NCBI GenBank assembly: GCA_030770425.1
Contig: JASJFT010000074.1
Span: forward strand, 1 to 64,000
From: Darksidea phi
Lineage: Eukaryota > Ascomycota > Dothideomycetes > Pleosporales > Lentitheciaceae
Direction of reading: 5' to 3'
Length of the DNA: 64,000 bases
Both the position numbers and the translations under genes were made by a program. Shown here one piece after another: positions 46,648-57,383 of the stretch. Position 1 is the stretch's first letter. Each line of letters begins with the position of its first letter. The notes beneath the pieces are model-generated. The model was not told the DNA's origin. It saw nothing but the letters and a program-made list of their open reading frames with translations, and ran no database searches.

Positions 46648-47446
46648 TGATGCGTATACTCGAACGGGATGATTTTACGAATCTATCCGGGGAGAAGATG
46701 CAAACATGGAGCAAGCATGGTTGACCTATGATTGGATGTATTTGTATGAGGACACGACTATTGTTTTTTGGGACATTGCAGTGGGTTTGGGTGATTAGAT
46801 AGGTTTACTTCTTGTGTATACTTTGCGACTCTTGATTAGCGTTGTTTGTCAATGAAAGCGTTTTTGCACCCCCCAATTCCTCTTTTCTGAGTAATATGGT
46901 TGAGTTTTAAGTGTTTTCGAGTGTTGTGGGGGAAAATTGGTAGGGTTTTGCGGATTTGGACTTGAGCATTGATGGGGAGTGTTAAGAGGAGGGCGTGGGA
47001 GGTTGGGACTTTGCGTTAGGTATTATGTTGGGTTCCGATGGTAGCGAAGTAGTTGGATGCAAATTTTCTCCTTTAGCAGCACGTTAAGAAACGGGACGCG
47101 ATGGCGATATAGTTATGCATATTTATTTGTGTATTGCAAACTGGGTATATGACTAAGTGAATAGTTATGCAAACAAACCTCCCACTCCTTCTGCACTTCA
47201 GATAAGACAATGTGATTCCCCTTCCTCCACGGAATCTTCTGGGTATAGGAAGGAAACGATATCGAGTACGCTATTGGTGCTAGTTGAATGATGCCTTGTG
47301 TATATGCCTTTGCAAAATCTACATCTTTCCGTAAGAGTATTCGAGGTTACATGTCGTAGTATGGTGTACTTGTGATACTGGGACCGCCCAACTGAGACTC
47401 AAAGCAGGGCCAGTAACCGAGTGTTTGAGAAGGCAGCTCAGTAAAT
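46648..47446. other. Convergent intergenic region
   Basis: About 800 bp between the 3' ends of two convergent genes, T/G-rich and without credible ORFs. It probably holds both 3' UTRs. Confidence 0.45.
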
Positions 47447-48642
47447 CTACGCCTTGTGTCCGCTCACATCCCCGGGTCCAACGTACACGGGCTGCTGCTG
47501 GTATTGGTACTGCTGGCCAGGCTGTACGTTGTACGCGTACTGAGGCTGATTTGGCGGCGCTTGACCATACTGAACTGGCTGCGCTGGATAGACAGGGTTC
47601 TGGTACATATTCGGGTTTGGAGCCTGGGTTGAGGTGTTGTTGAGCGATCTGGCGAGAAATAAGATGGCGATGTACGAGAAGGTTTGGAAGAAGTTGATGA
47701 GGTAGCTAAATGCTTGGTCCGTTTCAATATCAAGGCCGTGGTGCTCGGGAAGGTAGGATACGTCCTGGACGAGGTGGAAAAGAACCCAGATGAACATGCA
47801 GAAGGTGAGCGCGATGACGCAGCCGAGAGAACCCTATTTTCTTGTTAGCGGGGGCGTCTTGTTTGAAGGTAATTTGGAGTAGACGTACACCGACGGGGAT
47901 CTGCTTGGAACGCATGGAAACAAGAGTCACGATTGAGAGTGCGCCCGAGGCTAGCACGCTGAGCATGTACAAGACAAAGTATGCCACAATCAGCCTGGCC
48001 TCGTCGTAGAACTTTGGACGAGCATTTTGGTACTGTCCATCTGGCGTGTTTGTCCAGTTGTTGTAGGCCGAGAGTCCGATATAGCCGCAGGTGAGTGCGC
48101 CCATGACGCTAAGGATGGCTAGGCAGATGGCATTATAGACACCTTGGCCCGAGCCGAGGCGCTGGCGCAAGACGCTGTTGACGCTCCAAACCACAACGAC
48201 CAAGAGAAGGTAGTTGGCGAGCTGGAAGAAGAGGACAAAGGCAACCCTCCAGTTGTAGATGGTGGAGGGGTCGTCGTATGTATCGCACTCTTGAAGCATG
48301 GTTGCTATGATTAGGAGCGCGTAGGCGCTGTTCACTGTTAGTATATTTCGGCGTGCATTTGTAACGGAGGAAAGCGTACACGAGGTTGGCGAGCAGCGAG
48401 AGCATGTAGATGGGTCCGGTGAGCTTCTTCGCGTTCCCATGGCGCCCCCGGACGCAGCACAAGGCGATGAGGATGGCCAACGTAAGGACGAAGAAGAGAC
48501 AGTAGTTGACGAAGTTGACGATTTTCGTTGACGCGGAACCGTAAAAGTAGTCTGAGAATGGGTCCGGGCAGGATGTACTGATGCCTCCGCCGCTTCCACT
48601 GCTGCTGCTGCCTCCTCCTCCTCCACCGCGCTTTGGAGCCAT
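47447..48642 (-). CDS. Seven-helix membrane protein with Gln/Tyr/Pro-rich tail, unrecognised
   Basis: Exons 48642-48380, 48327-47889 and 47833-47447 (52- and 55-bp introns) give 362 residues. A Gly/Ser-rich amino end is followed by seven hydrophobic segments. They lie around VNYCLFFVLTLAILIALCCV, YMLSLLANLVAYALLIIATM, AFVLFFQLANYLLLVVVVW, ICLAILSVMGALTCGYIG, AYFVLYMLSVLASGALSIV, CVIALTFCMFIWVLFHLV and FFQTFSYIAILFLA. A cytosolic tail rich in Gln, Pro and Tyr ends SGHKA. The topology suits a receptor-like protein, but I see no hallmark of the classical fungal GPCR or RTA1 families. The first intron uses the GTACGC donor because the alternative breaks the frame. Confidence 0.72.
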
Positions 48643-49364
48643 TTCGTCTGAGGCTTGGAGAGATTAGGGTTGGGTCGCGTCCGAAGTGAGATGATTGCGT
48701 CGCAGACAGTTGAAGACGCCCAAAAAGCCACGGCTGCGCGCGCACAGCAGCCTCGTTCGCAATTATATAAGTCGACGTGCCGTTGTCTATTTTTGTGGTG
48801 TCATTTGCCTGCTGCAGCCCGTTCGTATTCCTGTGCAGGCGTCGAATCACAGCAAAAGTTCGTCTGGATCTTGGGTTTCGCCAAGAAGGCCGGGGCCATG
48901 ATGCGGTGCGCTGAGTGGCCCACGGTGCAACAACGCAAAGGCTGGCCAATTTGAAGTCCCGAATGCGAAGTACGATGCATCCGGGGCACTGGGGGTTTCG
49001 GAAGGCGATGCAGGTAATGGTGAGGAGCCAAGCCCGGTCATGTGCGGCCTCGTCTAGCATTACTCTCCGGGGGCATTGGACTGCATTACAAAAGCTTCGA
49101 TGAGCTTGGTCTGGGCCATATCCGCCCGCATCTTTGCAGTGATGTGCGGTGTGCCTGGCATCGCGCATGCATGGGTGACATGCTAGGCACGTGACGGGGC
49201 TGATGCCGTGGCGCAGGCCGAGGTTGCTAACATGTCATCTCCAAGCTTGCGACTGGATCCCAGCTTGGAGCGTCACAACCGCCACGAACCAGGTCCAATG
49301 GCGGCTTACATCAGTCCTGCGCCAGCCGTGAAAAGAGCACACCACACAACCATCCCCATACACC
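48643..49364. promoter_or_regulatory. Divergent promoter region
   Basis: Shared upstream region of about 720 bp between the seven-helix protein and the sterol acyltransferase. ORFs on the minus strand here are out-of-frame shadows. No gene is visible. Confidence 0.45.
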
Positions 49365-51288
49365 ATGGCCCATCCACGACCGCAGGCCGGAAGAGAGAAC
49401 TCGTGGACGCCCGACGCCTCGACGACCGTGTCCGAGACGCATATTGACGCTCTAAGGCAGGAATCCATACCCACGACGACCCCACCATCGGACGAAAGTA
49501 TCGACGTGGCATTGACGGGAGAACTCGCCAAAGGGGACAATGGCAGGCGCAAGAGCGTGCAGGTCACCATCGAGGAGTCGGGCAAGAAGGGACGCTACCT
49601 CTTGCGGGCCGACGACGCTGAGTTTCGAGACATCCTCAGAGCAGCCATCGAGCGAGAAGCCGCCAGCCTGAGCGGCAAAGGCCGGAGCCTCCGCAACCAC
49701 GTCTTCACTCGCCAATTCACCACTTTCGACCGCCAGAACCCGCGCGCCTCGTCCTCGCCCTTCCACGGCTTCTTCACACTGTTCTGGTTGGCCATGGCGC
49801 TTCTGCTCATCAGAATCGCGGCGCAGAACTACAGGGACCAGGGCTCCGTGTTTGGCAAAGCCGAGATAGTGCACTTGATGGTGGATCGCGACTTGATTCT
49901 ACTCTTGGTCACCGACGGGCTGATGTGTCTCTGTTCGATTACCTTCTGCCTGGCCTTGCAGAAATGCATAGCAATGGACTACCTCACCTGGGACCGCGCT
50001 GGGTGGATCGTGCAGTCTGTGTGGCAGATGTTCTTCACTGCGAGCTTCATCTGGATCACCTTCTTTCGAGATTGGTCCTGGACTCACACTGTGTTCATCG
50101 TCCTGCATGATTTCATCTTGCTGATGAAGCAGCATTCGTACAGCTTTTACAATGGATACCGTACGTTGGAGTTGTAGTCCATGGTTTGCTCATCTGACCT
50201 TACAACCAGTATCACGCGTATCTCGCCGACGAACATTGCTCAAACAGAAGCTTGAGCAACTAGAGAACATGAAAGCACATCAAAGTCTGTCTCCGCCCTC
50301 GCCGAATGCGGCGGTTTCAGCTACCGGTGTAGACGATCGCGATTCGCAAGGATTGGAACGCCGGCGCCGAAGCTTTGGACCTAAATACTCCACCGACATC
50401 TACCAGGAAGAGTCGGAGATTGCGTCCATGGCCAAAGCGATCGAAGCAGGTGAGGCGCTCGACTCGGAACAGATTCAAGCATTCCATCGCATCCTCACCA
50501 CCGAGATCACCATCCTCGAGGAGGAGCTGCGTGGCAAATGCACCACTACGAGTAATTGCTATCCGCAAAACCTCACACTCTACAATATCGTGGAATGGAC
50601 CTGTCTCCCTACGCTGGTCTACGAACTCGAGTATCCCCGCTCCGAGTCTATCAACTGGTGGTACGTGGCTGAAAAGTCTGCTGCCACGCTCGGCGTCATC
50701 TGGGTCATGATCATCATCTCGCAAGCGTATCTCTATCCTGTCGTAGTCGAAACGGTTCGCCAGAAAGAGGCCGGCATGTCACTCGAACATCGTTGGAAAG
50801 AGTTCCCCTGGGTGGTCTTTGACATGCTTTTTCCACTACTTCTGGAGCAACTACTGGCCTGGTACGTCATCTGGGAATGTCTTCTCAACGTGCTCGCCGA
50901 GGTTACCAAATTCGCAGACCGCGGCTTCTACGGCGACTGGTGGAACAGCGTCTCGTGGGACCAATACGCACGCGACTGGAACCGTCCCGTACACAGCTTC
51001 CTACTCCGCCACGTCTACCACTCCTCCATCTCCGCCTTCCACCTATCCAAAACGCAGGCCACTTTTGTCACCTTCTTGCTGTCGGCTATTGTGCACGAAG
51101 TCCTCATGTTCTGCCTCTTCAAAAAGGTAAGAGGTTATCTTTTTGCGCTGCAGTTGAGTCAGATTCCACTCGCCGCTCTGAGCAGGACGAAACTGATGAA
51201 GGGGAGGGATACACTGGGGAATATTATTTTCTGGATCGGCCTGTTTATTGGGCCGAGTTTAGTTACCGGGTTGTATTTGGTGGTGTAG
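49365..51288 (+). CDS. Sterol O-acyltransferase (ARE1/ARE2 type, MBOAT)
   Basis: An ER-membrane enzyme that esterifies ergosterol with acyl-CoA for storage in lipid droplets. Exons 49365-50160 and 50210-51288 (49-bp intron) give 624 residues, the usual size. A disordered amino part is followed by about eight or nine hydrophobic segments. The ACAT signature FYGDWWN lies at about 505-511, the stretch RDWNRPVHSFL follows, and the catalytic MBOAT histidine is in SAIVHEVLMF (His about 561). The HSYSFYNGY segment just before the intron is also typical. The pair of membrane genes here is divergent, without evident functional link. Confidence 0.93.
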
Positions 51289-52201
51289 CGGGATGTTTGT
51301 AGCTTGGTGTTGCTAGCCAAAACTCAAGGAGATTTGCTATTGTTATGTTTGTGCCCTTGTTATAGTGTTCATTTATTGCTGAACGCGTGGTTGAGAGTGC
51401 TTTTAGCGCGTAATCGCTCCTGCTGTCTCGCTGACTGTTATTGATCCATGTAGCAATAGCCCCAATATCTCTCTTGAACTAGAGTTTCCTATTGTAGTAA
51501 GCCACTATAGCTTGACGCTTATACATGTGATTGGCGGAGGTGTGTTCATATCTACGTCCCCATGAAGTAAATTGCGTGCTTTGATTGCCATGCCATGGAA
51601 AGATCGCTAAGCAGGGTCTCTCGGGTTACTACTTGAGTCGATTCAAGTTTTACATCGCATAGAAACATCTGCAGAAGACATGGTCTAGTAAGAATTATTG
51701 CGGCGCGACCTAGCCGCCTACTCATCGCCGTACTCGAACAGCAGCGGGCTTCGATGGACAGAGTATTAGTCGTTGAAGGATATCAGGACACCCAATCCGC
51801 ACAAGCCTCGAGTTTTATTTCAATCTTTGTTTCATGGAGAGATGTGCTTTAGACCTTCCCTTCTCTTGCTACGTGTCTGATTTCGCTTGGAAGATGGACG
51901 ATTTCAGTGCTTACAACAGTCCATCGGGGCGTCCTTTTGTGGATGCTAGGTAGAGGGGAGAGACAGTTACATGTCTATTCGCTTGCAGCAGGTGATGTTC
52001 AGCGATTGATAATTGGTTGGTTTTCAATCATTGGAATAACATCGATGTAGCCTAGGTTGAATTGAATTTACGATATACTAGTATGTATCATGGATACCAC
52101 AAGAACGTGAATCATTCGTAACTCCTATACCTCTGCAGAAAGACTCGCTGCACCGTCACTGGGTTACACAACTTTGAGACTGCCACCCACATATTGTCTG
52201 C
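51289..52201. other. Convergent intergenic region
   Basis: About 910 bp between convergent 3' ends. I see no ORF, RNA gene or repeat worth naming. Confidence 0.45.
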
Positions 52202-54149
52202 CTACCACTCACAATAAGCAACCCGATGATAGTGCTTGGTCCAATCGTAAGAATAGAGACATTGTTGAATAGCACTCGTTATCGCCTTCTCCCCATCCTC
52301 CTTACACACCACATCCTGACTCATACTCGGACACCTCAAAGTGCCTGGGTCACTTGAACTGACACTCGAATATTTGCAGCCCTCCTCGTCGTATAGTTTC
52401 ATGGTGTGTTCCTCATTGGGAAATGGTGGCGTTTTAATATCGCTAGGCCACTCGTAACCCTTGCTAGTTAAGACGGGCTCTTGGCAAAGTTCGGCTTGTT
52501 CACCGACGGAAGTGGTGTAGAAAGTCCAGTAGTTGATGTTACTGGGAGGAACGCCGTCTAATGATTTTTCTTCATTGAAGAGGACAATGGAGAGGGCTTT
52601 TGTTGGTTTTGGTGGAGGGGGTGGGGGTTCAGATGATGGAGATGGCGATGGCGATGACGAAGGTGGAGATTCTGAAGACGGCTGAACCAGAGTGGTGAAC
52701 GTGGTAGAGCTCGGAATTACCGTCGAAGACGAAGTGGCGGTTGTGAACCCAGCTTCAATCTCCCATGCTTCAACCAAGCTGTCGATTGCCGACGCCACAC
52801 TATCCGCTTTGGCTGAGTCATACTCAGACATAGCCACCCAGTCGTATGGTTTAAACCAGCCGGTGTACCACGGAGCTAATGTCACAGTCGCTTTCTGGCT
52901 GCAGGTTGTGCCAGTACAAGTTGCTGAACAGCCTGTGACAACGGCTGAGCAAGAGGTGGAACAGTTATCCCCGACGCAGTGGGTGCTACACGCGCTTGCT
53001 GTTTGTGTACTACAACCAGAGGAGGATGATAAAGTGTATGAGAATGATGTGGTTGGCGAGGGCTGGTCGCTTGGACGATCCGTGTTTTCAGGTTCTGATG
53101 TGGGTTTTGGGGGTGCATCGGGTGGATTAGGCGTTGGGATACCGTCCAGTCCAATTACAAGAGGAGGGAGGTCAGGAGGATAGTAGATCCCGGGCGCTGG
53201 TCCTATGTTGAAAAGAATCCCAAAGTCCAGTCCGCCGCTACCGCCGCCGCCGCCTCCACCGCAGAAGAGAAGACAAGGAAAAAGGATGATGATTGGAGTT
53301 TCTTTGTCATCTTCACCTCGTGTCTTTGTGGCCGTATGAGTAACCACGCCAGGAATTGTACTCGTCGCCGACGTTGTAAATCCAGGCAGATTCAGGAATG
53401 GTGTAAGACCTGAGTACGCGCCCGTAGTTAGGGGGGGAAGAAGTATCGTGGCAGTAGTGGAAGCTGTAGAGATTGGTGCTGTGCTTAGAACGAAGCTAGA
53501 TCTCGCGATGCTAGAAGGATCAGGTTGGTTATTCGTAACTGAGCCTGATGACATCTGGTCAGACGGTGTTTATAGATAATAGAAGGAATGGACTACACAT
53601 ACTGGAGATGACCGGGTCACTTGATGGTGAAGGCCCACTATTCCCAGAAGACCAAGGTGGTACAATAGCACTCTGCGTTGTCTTGCTACTCGACAATGTA
53701 GTATCGCTTGTAGCATCACTCTGCGTCAGACTGCTTCCCGGTATAGCAGTACTCGATAGTGGAGTTGCGCTCGATGTAGAGTCGGTCGGAGGAACGTTGC
53801 TTGAAAGTGTTGCTTCGCTTGTAGTCAAAAGGCTCGACGCTACACTGCTGTTTGGTACAAAGCTGCCAGAAGGTGACAAGATACTCGATTCAAAAGCACT
53901 CGAAGCAGTGTTACTGAGAGTGAGGCCACCCATAGGGTTGAAGCTGTTAATTGCCGTTGAACCGCTTAGTATCATGGTATTCTGATCGAGTGGGTTTCGA
54001 GTGGAGGACGGCAACGTAGAATTGATCCAAGGCTGCTCACTTCGGAATCTCAGAGGACGAGCTTGAAGAGTGGTAGAAGCATTAATGCAGCTACTTCCGT
54101 ACCCAAGGAGGATGCAACATAGCGTTTTAGTCGACATAAGCTTTCTCAT
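52202..54149 (-). CDS. Secreted Ser/Thr-rich protein with Cys-rich module
   Basis: Exons 54149-53603 and 53544-52202 (58-bp intron) give 629 residues. A signal peptide (STKTLCCILLGYGSS) opens the protein. A Ser/Thr/Pro-rich stretch of more than 250 residues, probably heavily O-glycosylated, is followed by a Gly run in a hydrophobic patch (CLLFCGGGGGGG). Then comes a dense Cys module, CSTQTASACSTHCVGDNCST and on to TCTGTTCSQ. A second low-complexity spacer (SSPSPSPSSEPPPPPP) leads to a folded-looking C-terminal domain of about 150 residues with six Cys (ELCQEPVLTSKGYEWP to YHRVAYCEW). The module is common in Pleosporales secreted proteins. I cannot name the C-terminal fold. A wall or secreted glycoprotein is the likeliest role. 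Confidence 0.75.
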
Positions 54150-55055
54150 TGTGTGACTGCAACTGTGGAAGTTGACGTTGAAGCAAGGGCCCCAGGATGA
54201 AGTAGAAGAAATGGCCAGAATAAGCGATAAGCGGCTAGACAAAACTCATGAGCGAGCCAATGCTTTGCTTATAAGTTCTCCGGCCGGCATGTTACACGAT
54301 TTTCTGGCTCACGACTGCGACAACATTATGTCATGATACAAGCCGCCTGCACTTCTGTGCTTATTTTTATATATCTCTGGACTATACATGCAAGGTCGTG
54401 GCGTGGGGCAAGGCCTTTCGCATCGGACACGGCCTTGCCGGAGGCGTATGGCTTATTCTAGGTCGCTTTAAAATGAGAAATAAATGAACGGGGATGCGGC
54501 GTACATTGAATGGCTCCAGTGATGCGGCGGAAATAGTGATGGTCCTTACCCAACCCCGTTGGCCCCAAGCGCCTAGCTCCTCGGGACGGCTACGGAGAAC
54601 CCGTGGGGTGGGGGGCCCGGCATGCGTGTTTTAGCATGCCAATGCGGCGAAGGCGTGTTCGGTTCGTGATGAAGTTTCAAGATGTATATAATTGGCCCCC
54701 AAGTACGCCACATGAGGACAAGAGTGAGTGCGGCGTAAGGCAGATGTCTTCCTGAGGTGAGACCTGCAAATGCGGCTAATAATGTTCCGTTCCTGATAAA
54801 GTTTCAAGTTGAACACATAATTACCGCCCGTAGGATCAAGATATGAGGGCGGCGTGAGGCAAATGTTTGCCCAACGCCAGCCCAGCAAATGCGGCACAAC
54901 AAAATATGTTTTGGGCGTTTTTTCAAGTGCAATAGTCTTATTAGCCTCGACCGTAAAAGCCGAGCTAGAAAACATTGTTGCCCTATATATGGTGGTTCGC
55001 CCCGGTTCATGATTGAATTTGATTCATGCCCGCTATCATCTGGGATATAGACAAC
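54150..55055. promoter_or_regulatory. Divergent intergenic region with diverged tandem repeats
   Basis: Upstream region shared by two secreted-protein genes. It contains a set of diverged direct repeats of about 128 bp (54641-54900), described separately, and no credible gene. Confidence 0.45.
54641..54930. repeat. Diverged direct repeats of about 119-128 bp
   Basis: The marker AATGCGGC recurs at 54641, 54769 and 54888. The first two are followed by similar strings (GTTC, GTTC/CTGA, AAGTTTCAAG, ATAATT, then GTGAGTGCGGCGTAAGGC versus GAGGGCGGCGTGAGGC). Two full, much-mutated copies and the start of a third are visible. Confidence 0.65.
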
Positions 55056-56473
55056 ATGAAGCGCACAAACACATCTCGCCAGTTTTCAATACTTTCTTTT
55101 CTTCTTACACTTCTTGTGTATCTTCCATTAGCGTACGGCGTAAACCTAGCCGACCTCTTCATCGTTAAAACTGGAACAAACGCAGGCGGACTTGACAACC
55201 ACGTTGATACAGTTCAACTGTAAGATATAGTACTGAGCAGAATCGGAAAGTAATTTACTAACTTCAATCATAGCTGGTTGGATGATACAGTAACGCTGGT
55301 CGACTTTGTCCTTGAACATTTTCAAGATTCAGATCAAGTCGATGGCACGGACGGAGCTTTGAGGCGCAATCTCAAATCTTGGTTCAATCTACGGCTTACG
55401 AAAAAGGGAATCCATCCACAAGACATTGACGAGTACAAGAAGCTACAGCGTTCGTACTTCATAATCGAAAGGTGTAACTAGTCCTCAATAATTGTCACAG
55501 AAAAGTTCACGACCCTCGGTAATTTCTTGAAACAAAAGAACAAACGGTGGCTTGGACCGGAAAATATGCCGTGGATCTTCTACAACAGCGACTGGCAGAA
55601 GAAGACAGAGTACTACTACGACGGAAATGGTAACGCAATTGATGTGGATGGCGAGGTCATAGTGGACCCTGAAGACCCCACAAATAAGCCGCAAGCAAAT
55701 ATGCGCAATTGGGCGATACCGGCAAATTTCATTACCGGCGACGTTGATAGGGATGAAATGGTCTCGAATATGAAGGTACGTCAGAAGCTTCCGGGATAGG
55801 TGGGGGCACACACTAACTATGATGATTTGTTATAGAAAGGTTCAGCACCGAATAATTGTGAGTATACATTCCTCGCTATTTGCACCAGAATTATCTAAAA
55901 GTATATTCAGGGAAGATCTACGCATATTGGTCTGAAGATATTCGAGATTACGGGATAATTGACAAGAAAGAAGATTCAAAGATGGGGCTAGGCGGTTTCT
56001 GCGATATTAGTGGTGGACACATGTTCGCATTGACCATTACAAATATGCTACGTGACTCAATCACGTTGTGCCCGGACGCCTTCACAGAAAAAGCTGAGCT
56101 ACATGAGACGATTAGGGATGGAATGGGATCCGACACAGCGACGAACAAAAAATTCGAAGATATGACGTTGGTGAAAACGTCGCCAAGGTCATTGACACTT
56201 TTCCATGAGTTGATCCACCTGACGAGTGGTATTCCTGAAACTCCTGATAAAGCAAGTAAGTTATCACATTTTGAAGTTTGAGGCTCAGATACTGATGCCG
56301 TCACAGCGAAACCGACCGATTGCCTCGCCTTGATAAAGTCGGACCCATCGCGGGCCGCAGAAGCCAGGAACAATCCGGACAGTATCGTCTTCTTTGCTTG
56401 GTCATATTATCTGGAGAAAAAGGGGAATCCATCCTATCGATGGCATAATGGATATAAAGTGAAGCAGTCGTGA
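55056..56473 (+). CDS. Secreted HExxH metallopeptidase-like protein (M35-like)
   Basis: Six exons (55056-55219, 55274-55449, 55501-55775, 55836-55857, 55911-56255, 56307-56473) give 382 residues. A signal peptide (FSILSFLLTLLVYLPLAYG) precedes a hydrophilic chain. The zinc motif is HELIH in SLTLFHELIHLTSG, followed by the terminal helix region PDSIVFFAWSYYLEK. This resembles deuterolysin/M35-type and related fungal secreted zinc peptidases, where an N-x-D-x-Y/F-A-x-F/Y helix closes the domain. The canonical M35 GTxDxxYG is not evident, so it may be a divergent family. The fourth exon is only 22 nt and the second donor is GTTCGT. An ATG 30 bp upstream is in frame. It ends 15 bp from the neighbouring gene. 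Confidence 0.75.
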
Positions 56474-56488
56474 TCTCGCGCAGAATAG

Positions 56489-57383
56489 TCATTCTTTTAC
56501 CGCTTCAGGATCGTATTCAGGCTCTTGAACCCCCTCGTTCCCATCGCTTGGATCATCATCGCTTGGATGTTCCTCGTCATCAAAATCTTCGTTTGGATCT
56601 ATGTAATAGCCCCATAATCTCACAAGCGAACAATGAAACTCCTGGATGCCTAGTACACCTGCCTTCTTCAGCTGATCCATGAATTGATTATGGATCGCCA
56701 CATAGTACTCTTGTTGCGAATCATTGACACCTTCAGTGACCCGGAAATGCCGTTCGCTCTCCTGACTCCTCCAAAAATGCCAGAAGCGTACAACAATAGC
56801 ATCTTGTCCGTAGTGGTTTCGAGTCCCGTGCAGCCAACCGCGGATTGGACGGTGCTTATAAGCCGAGCCTTCGGGCCCATAGCGGTAGCGTAGTCCACAC
56901 GCGCGATTGACAATTTGCTTGCTCTCATCGGAGATGCTAGCTGGAAAGTAAGCGTCGAGGAAGCCGACGTTTTCAGTAATGTGCTGCCAGTATTCAAACT
57001 CCACGTCACATCGATGCACCTCAAGAGGCGTAGAGCTGAACTTTGCGTAATCCTCGCGTTGCAAGCGGTAGTCTTCAGACTTCTCATAGTCATCTAGGGA
57101 CTCGCAAGAGTCCCACCCTACAAGACATTAGTCTCACAATGACATGGAGAAAATTTTGTAGTATTTTACCCGTGATGTACCAAACAGTATCGGGAGATTC
57201 AGTCATGCGACCAAAGCATTGTGCCCTGAAGCCGGGCACTTTACCATCTTTGAGGTGGGTGCTAGCCAGGAGCCATTTCCTTCCGTCCTCCGATGTCCGG
57301 TCTTCAATTTTTCGGGACGTAGGAATTGTGAGCTTTGTCCAGCAGGCTACGATTGGAGGTAGTGTCTTCGTTAAAGAAGACAT
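56489..57383 (-). CDS. Acidic-tailed protein of unknown function
   Basis: Exons 57383-57170 and 57117-56489 (52-bp intron) give 280 residues. The protein starts MSSLTKTLPPIVACW and shows a compact folded-looking region with many aromatic residues (RKWLLASTHLKDGKVPG, DTVWYITGWDSCESLDDY, EFEYWQHITENVGFLDAYFP, GQDAIVVRFWHFWRSQ). It ends in an Asp/Glu-rich tail (DFDDEEHPSDDDPSDGNEG). There is no signal peptide and no motif I can name. The frame is clean across the intron, and the tail-to-tail spacing with the peptidase gene is 15 bp. The start is the first ATG; the frame is closed by a stop 13 codons upstream. Confidence 0.68.

Noticed and set aside
48338..49168. A 276-codon minus-strand ORF
   Set aside because: It overlaps the first exon and promoter of the seven-helix protein in another frame, is Arg/His-rich and has no domain.
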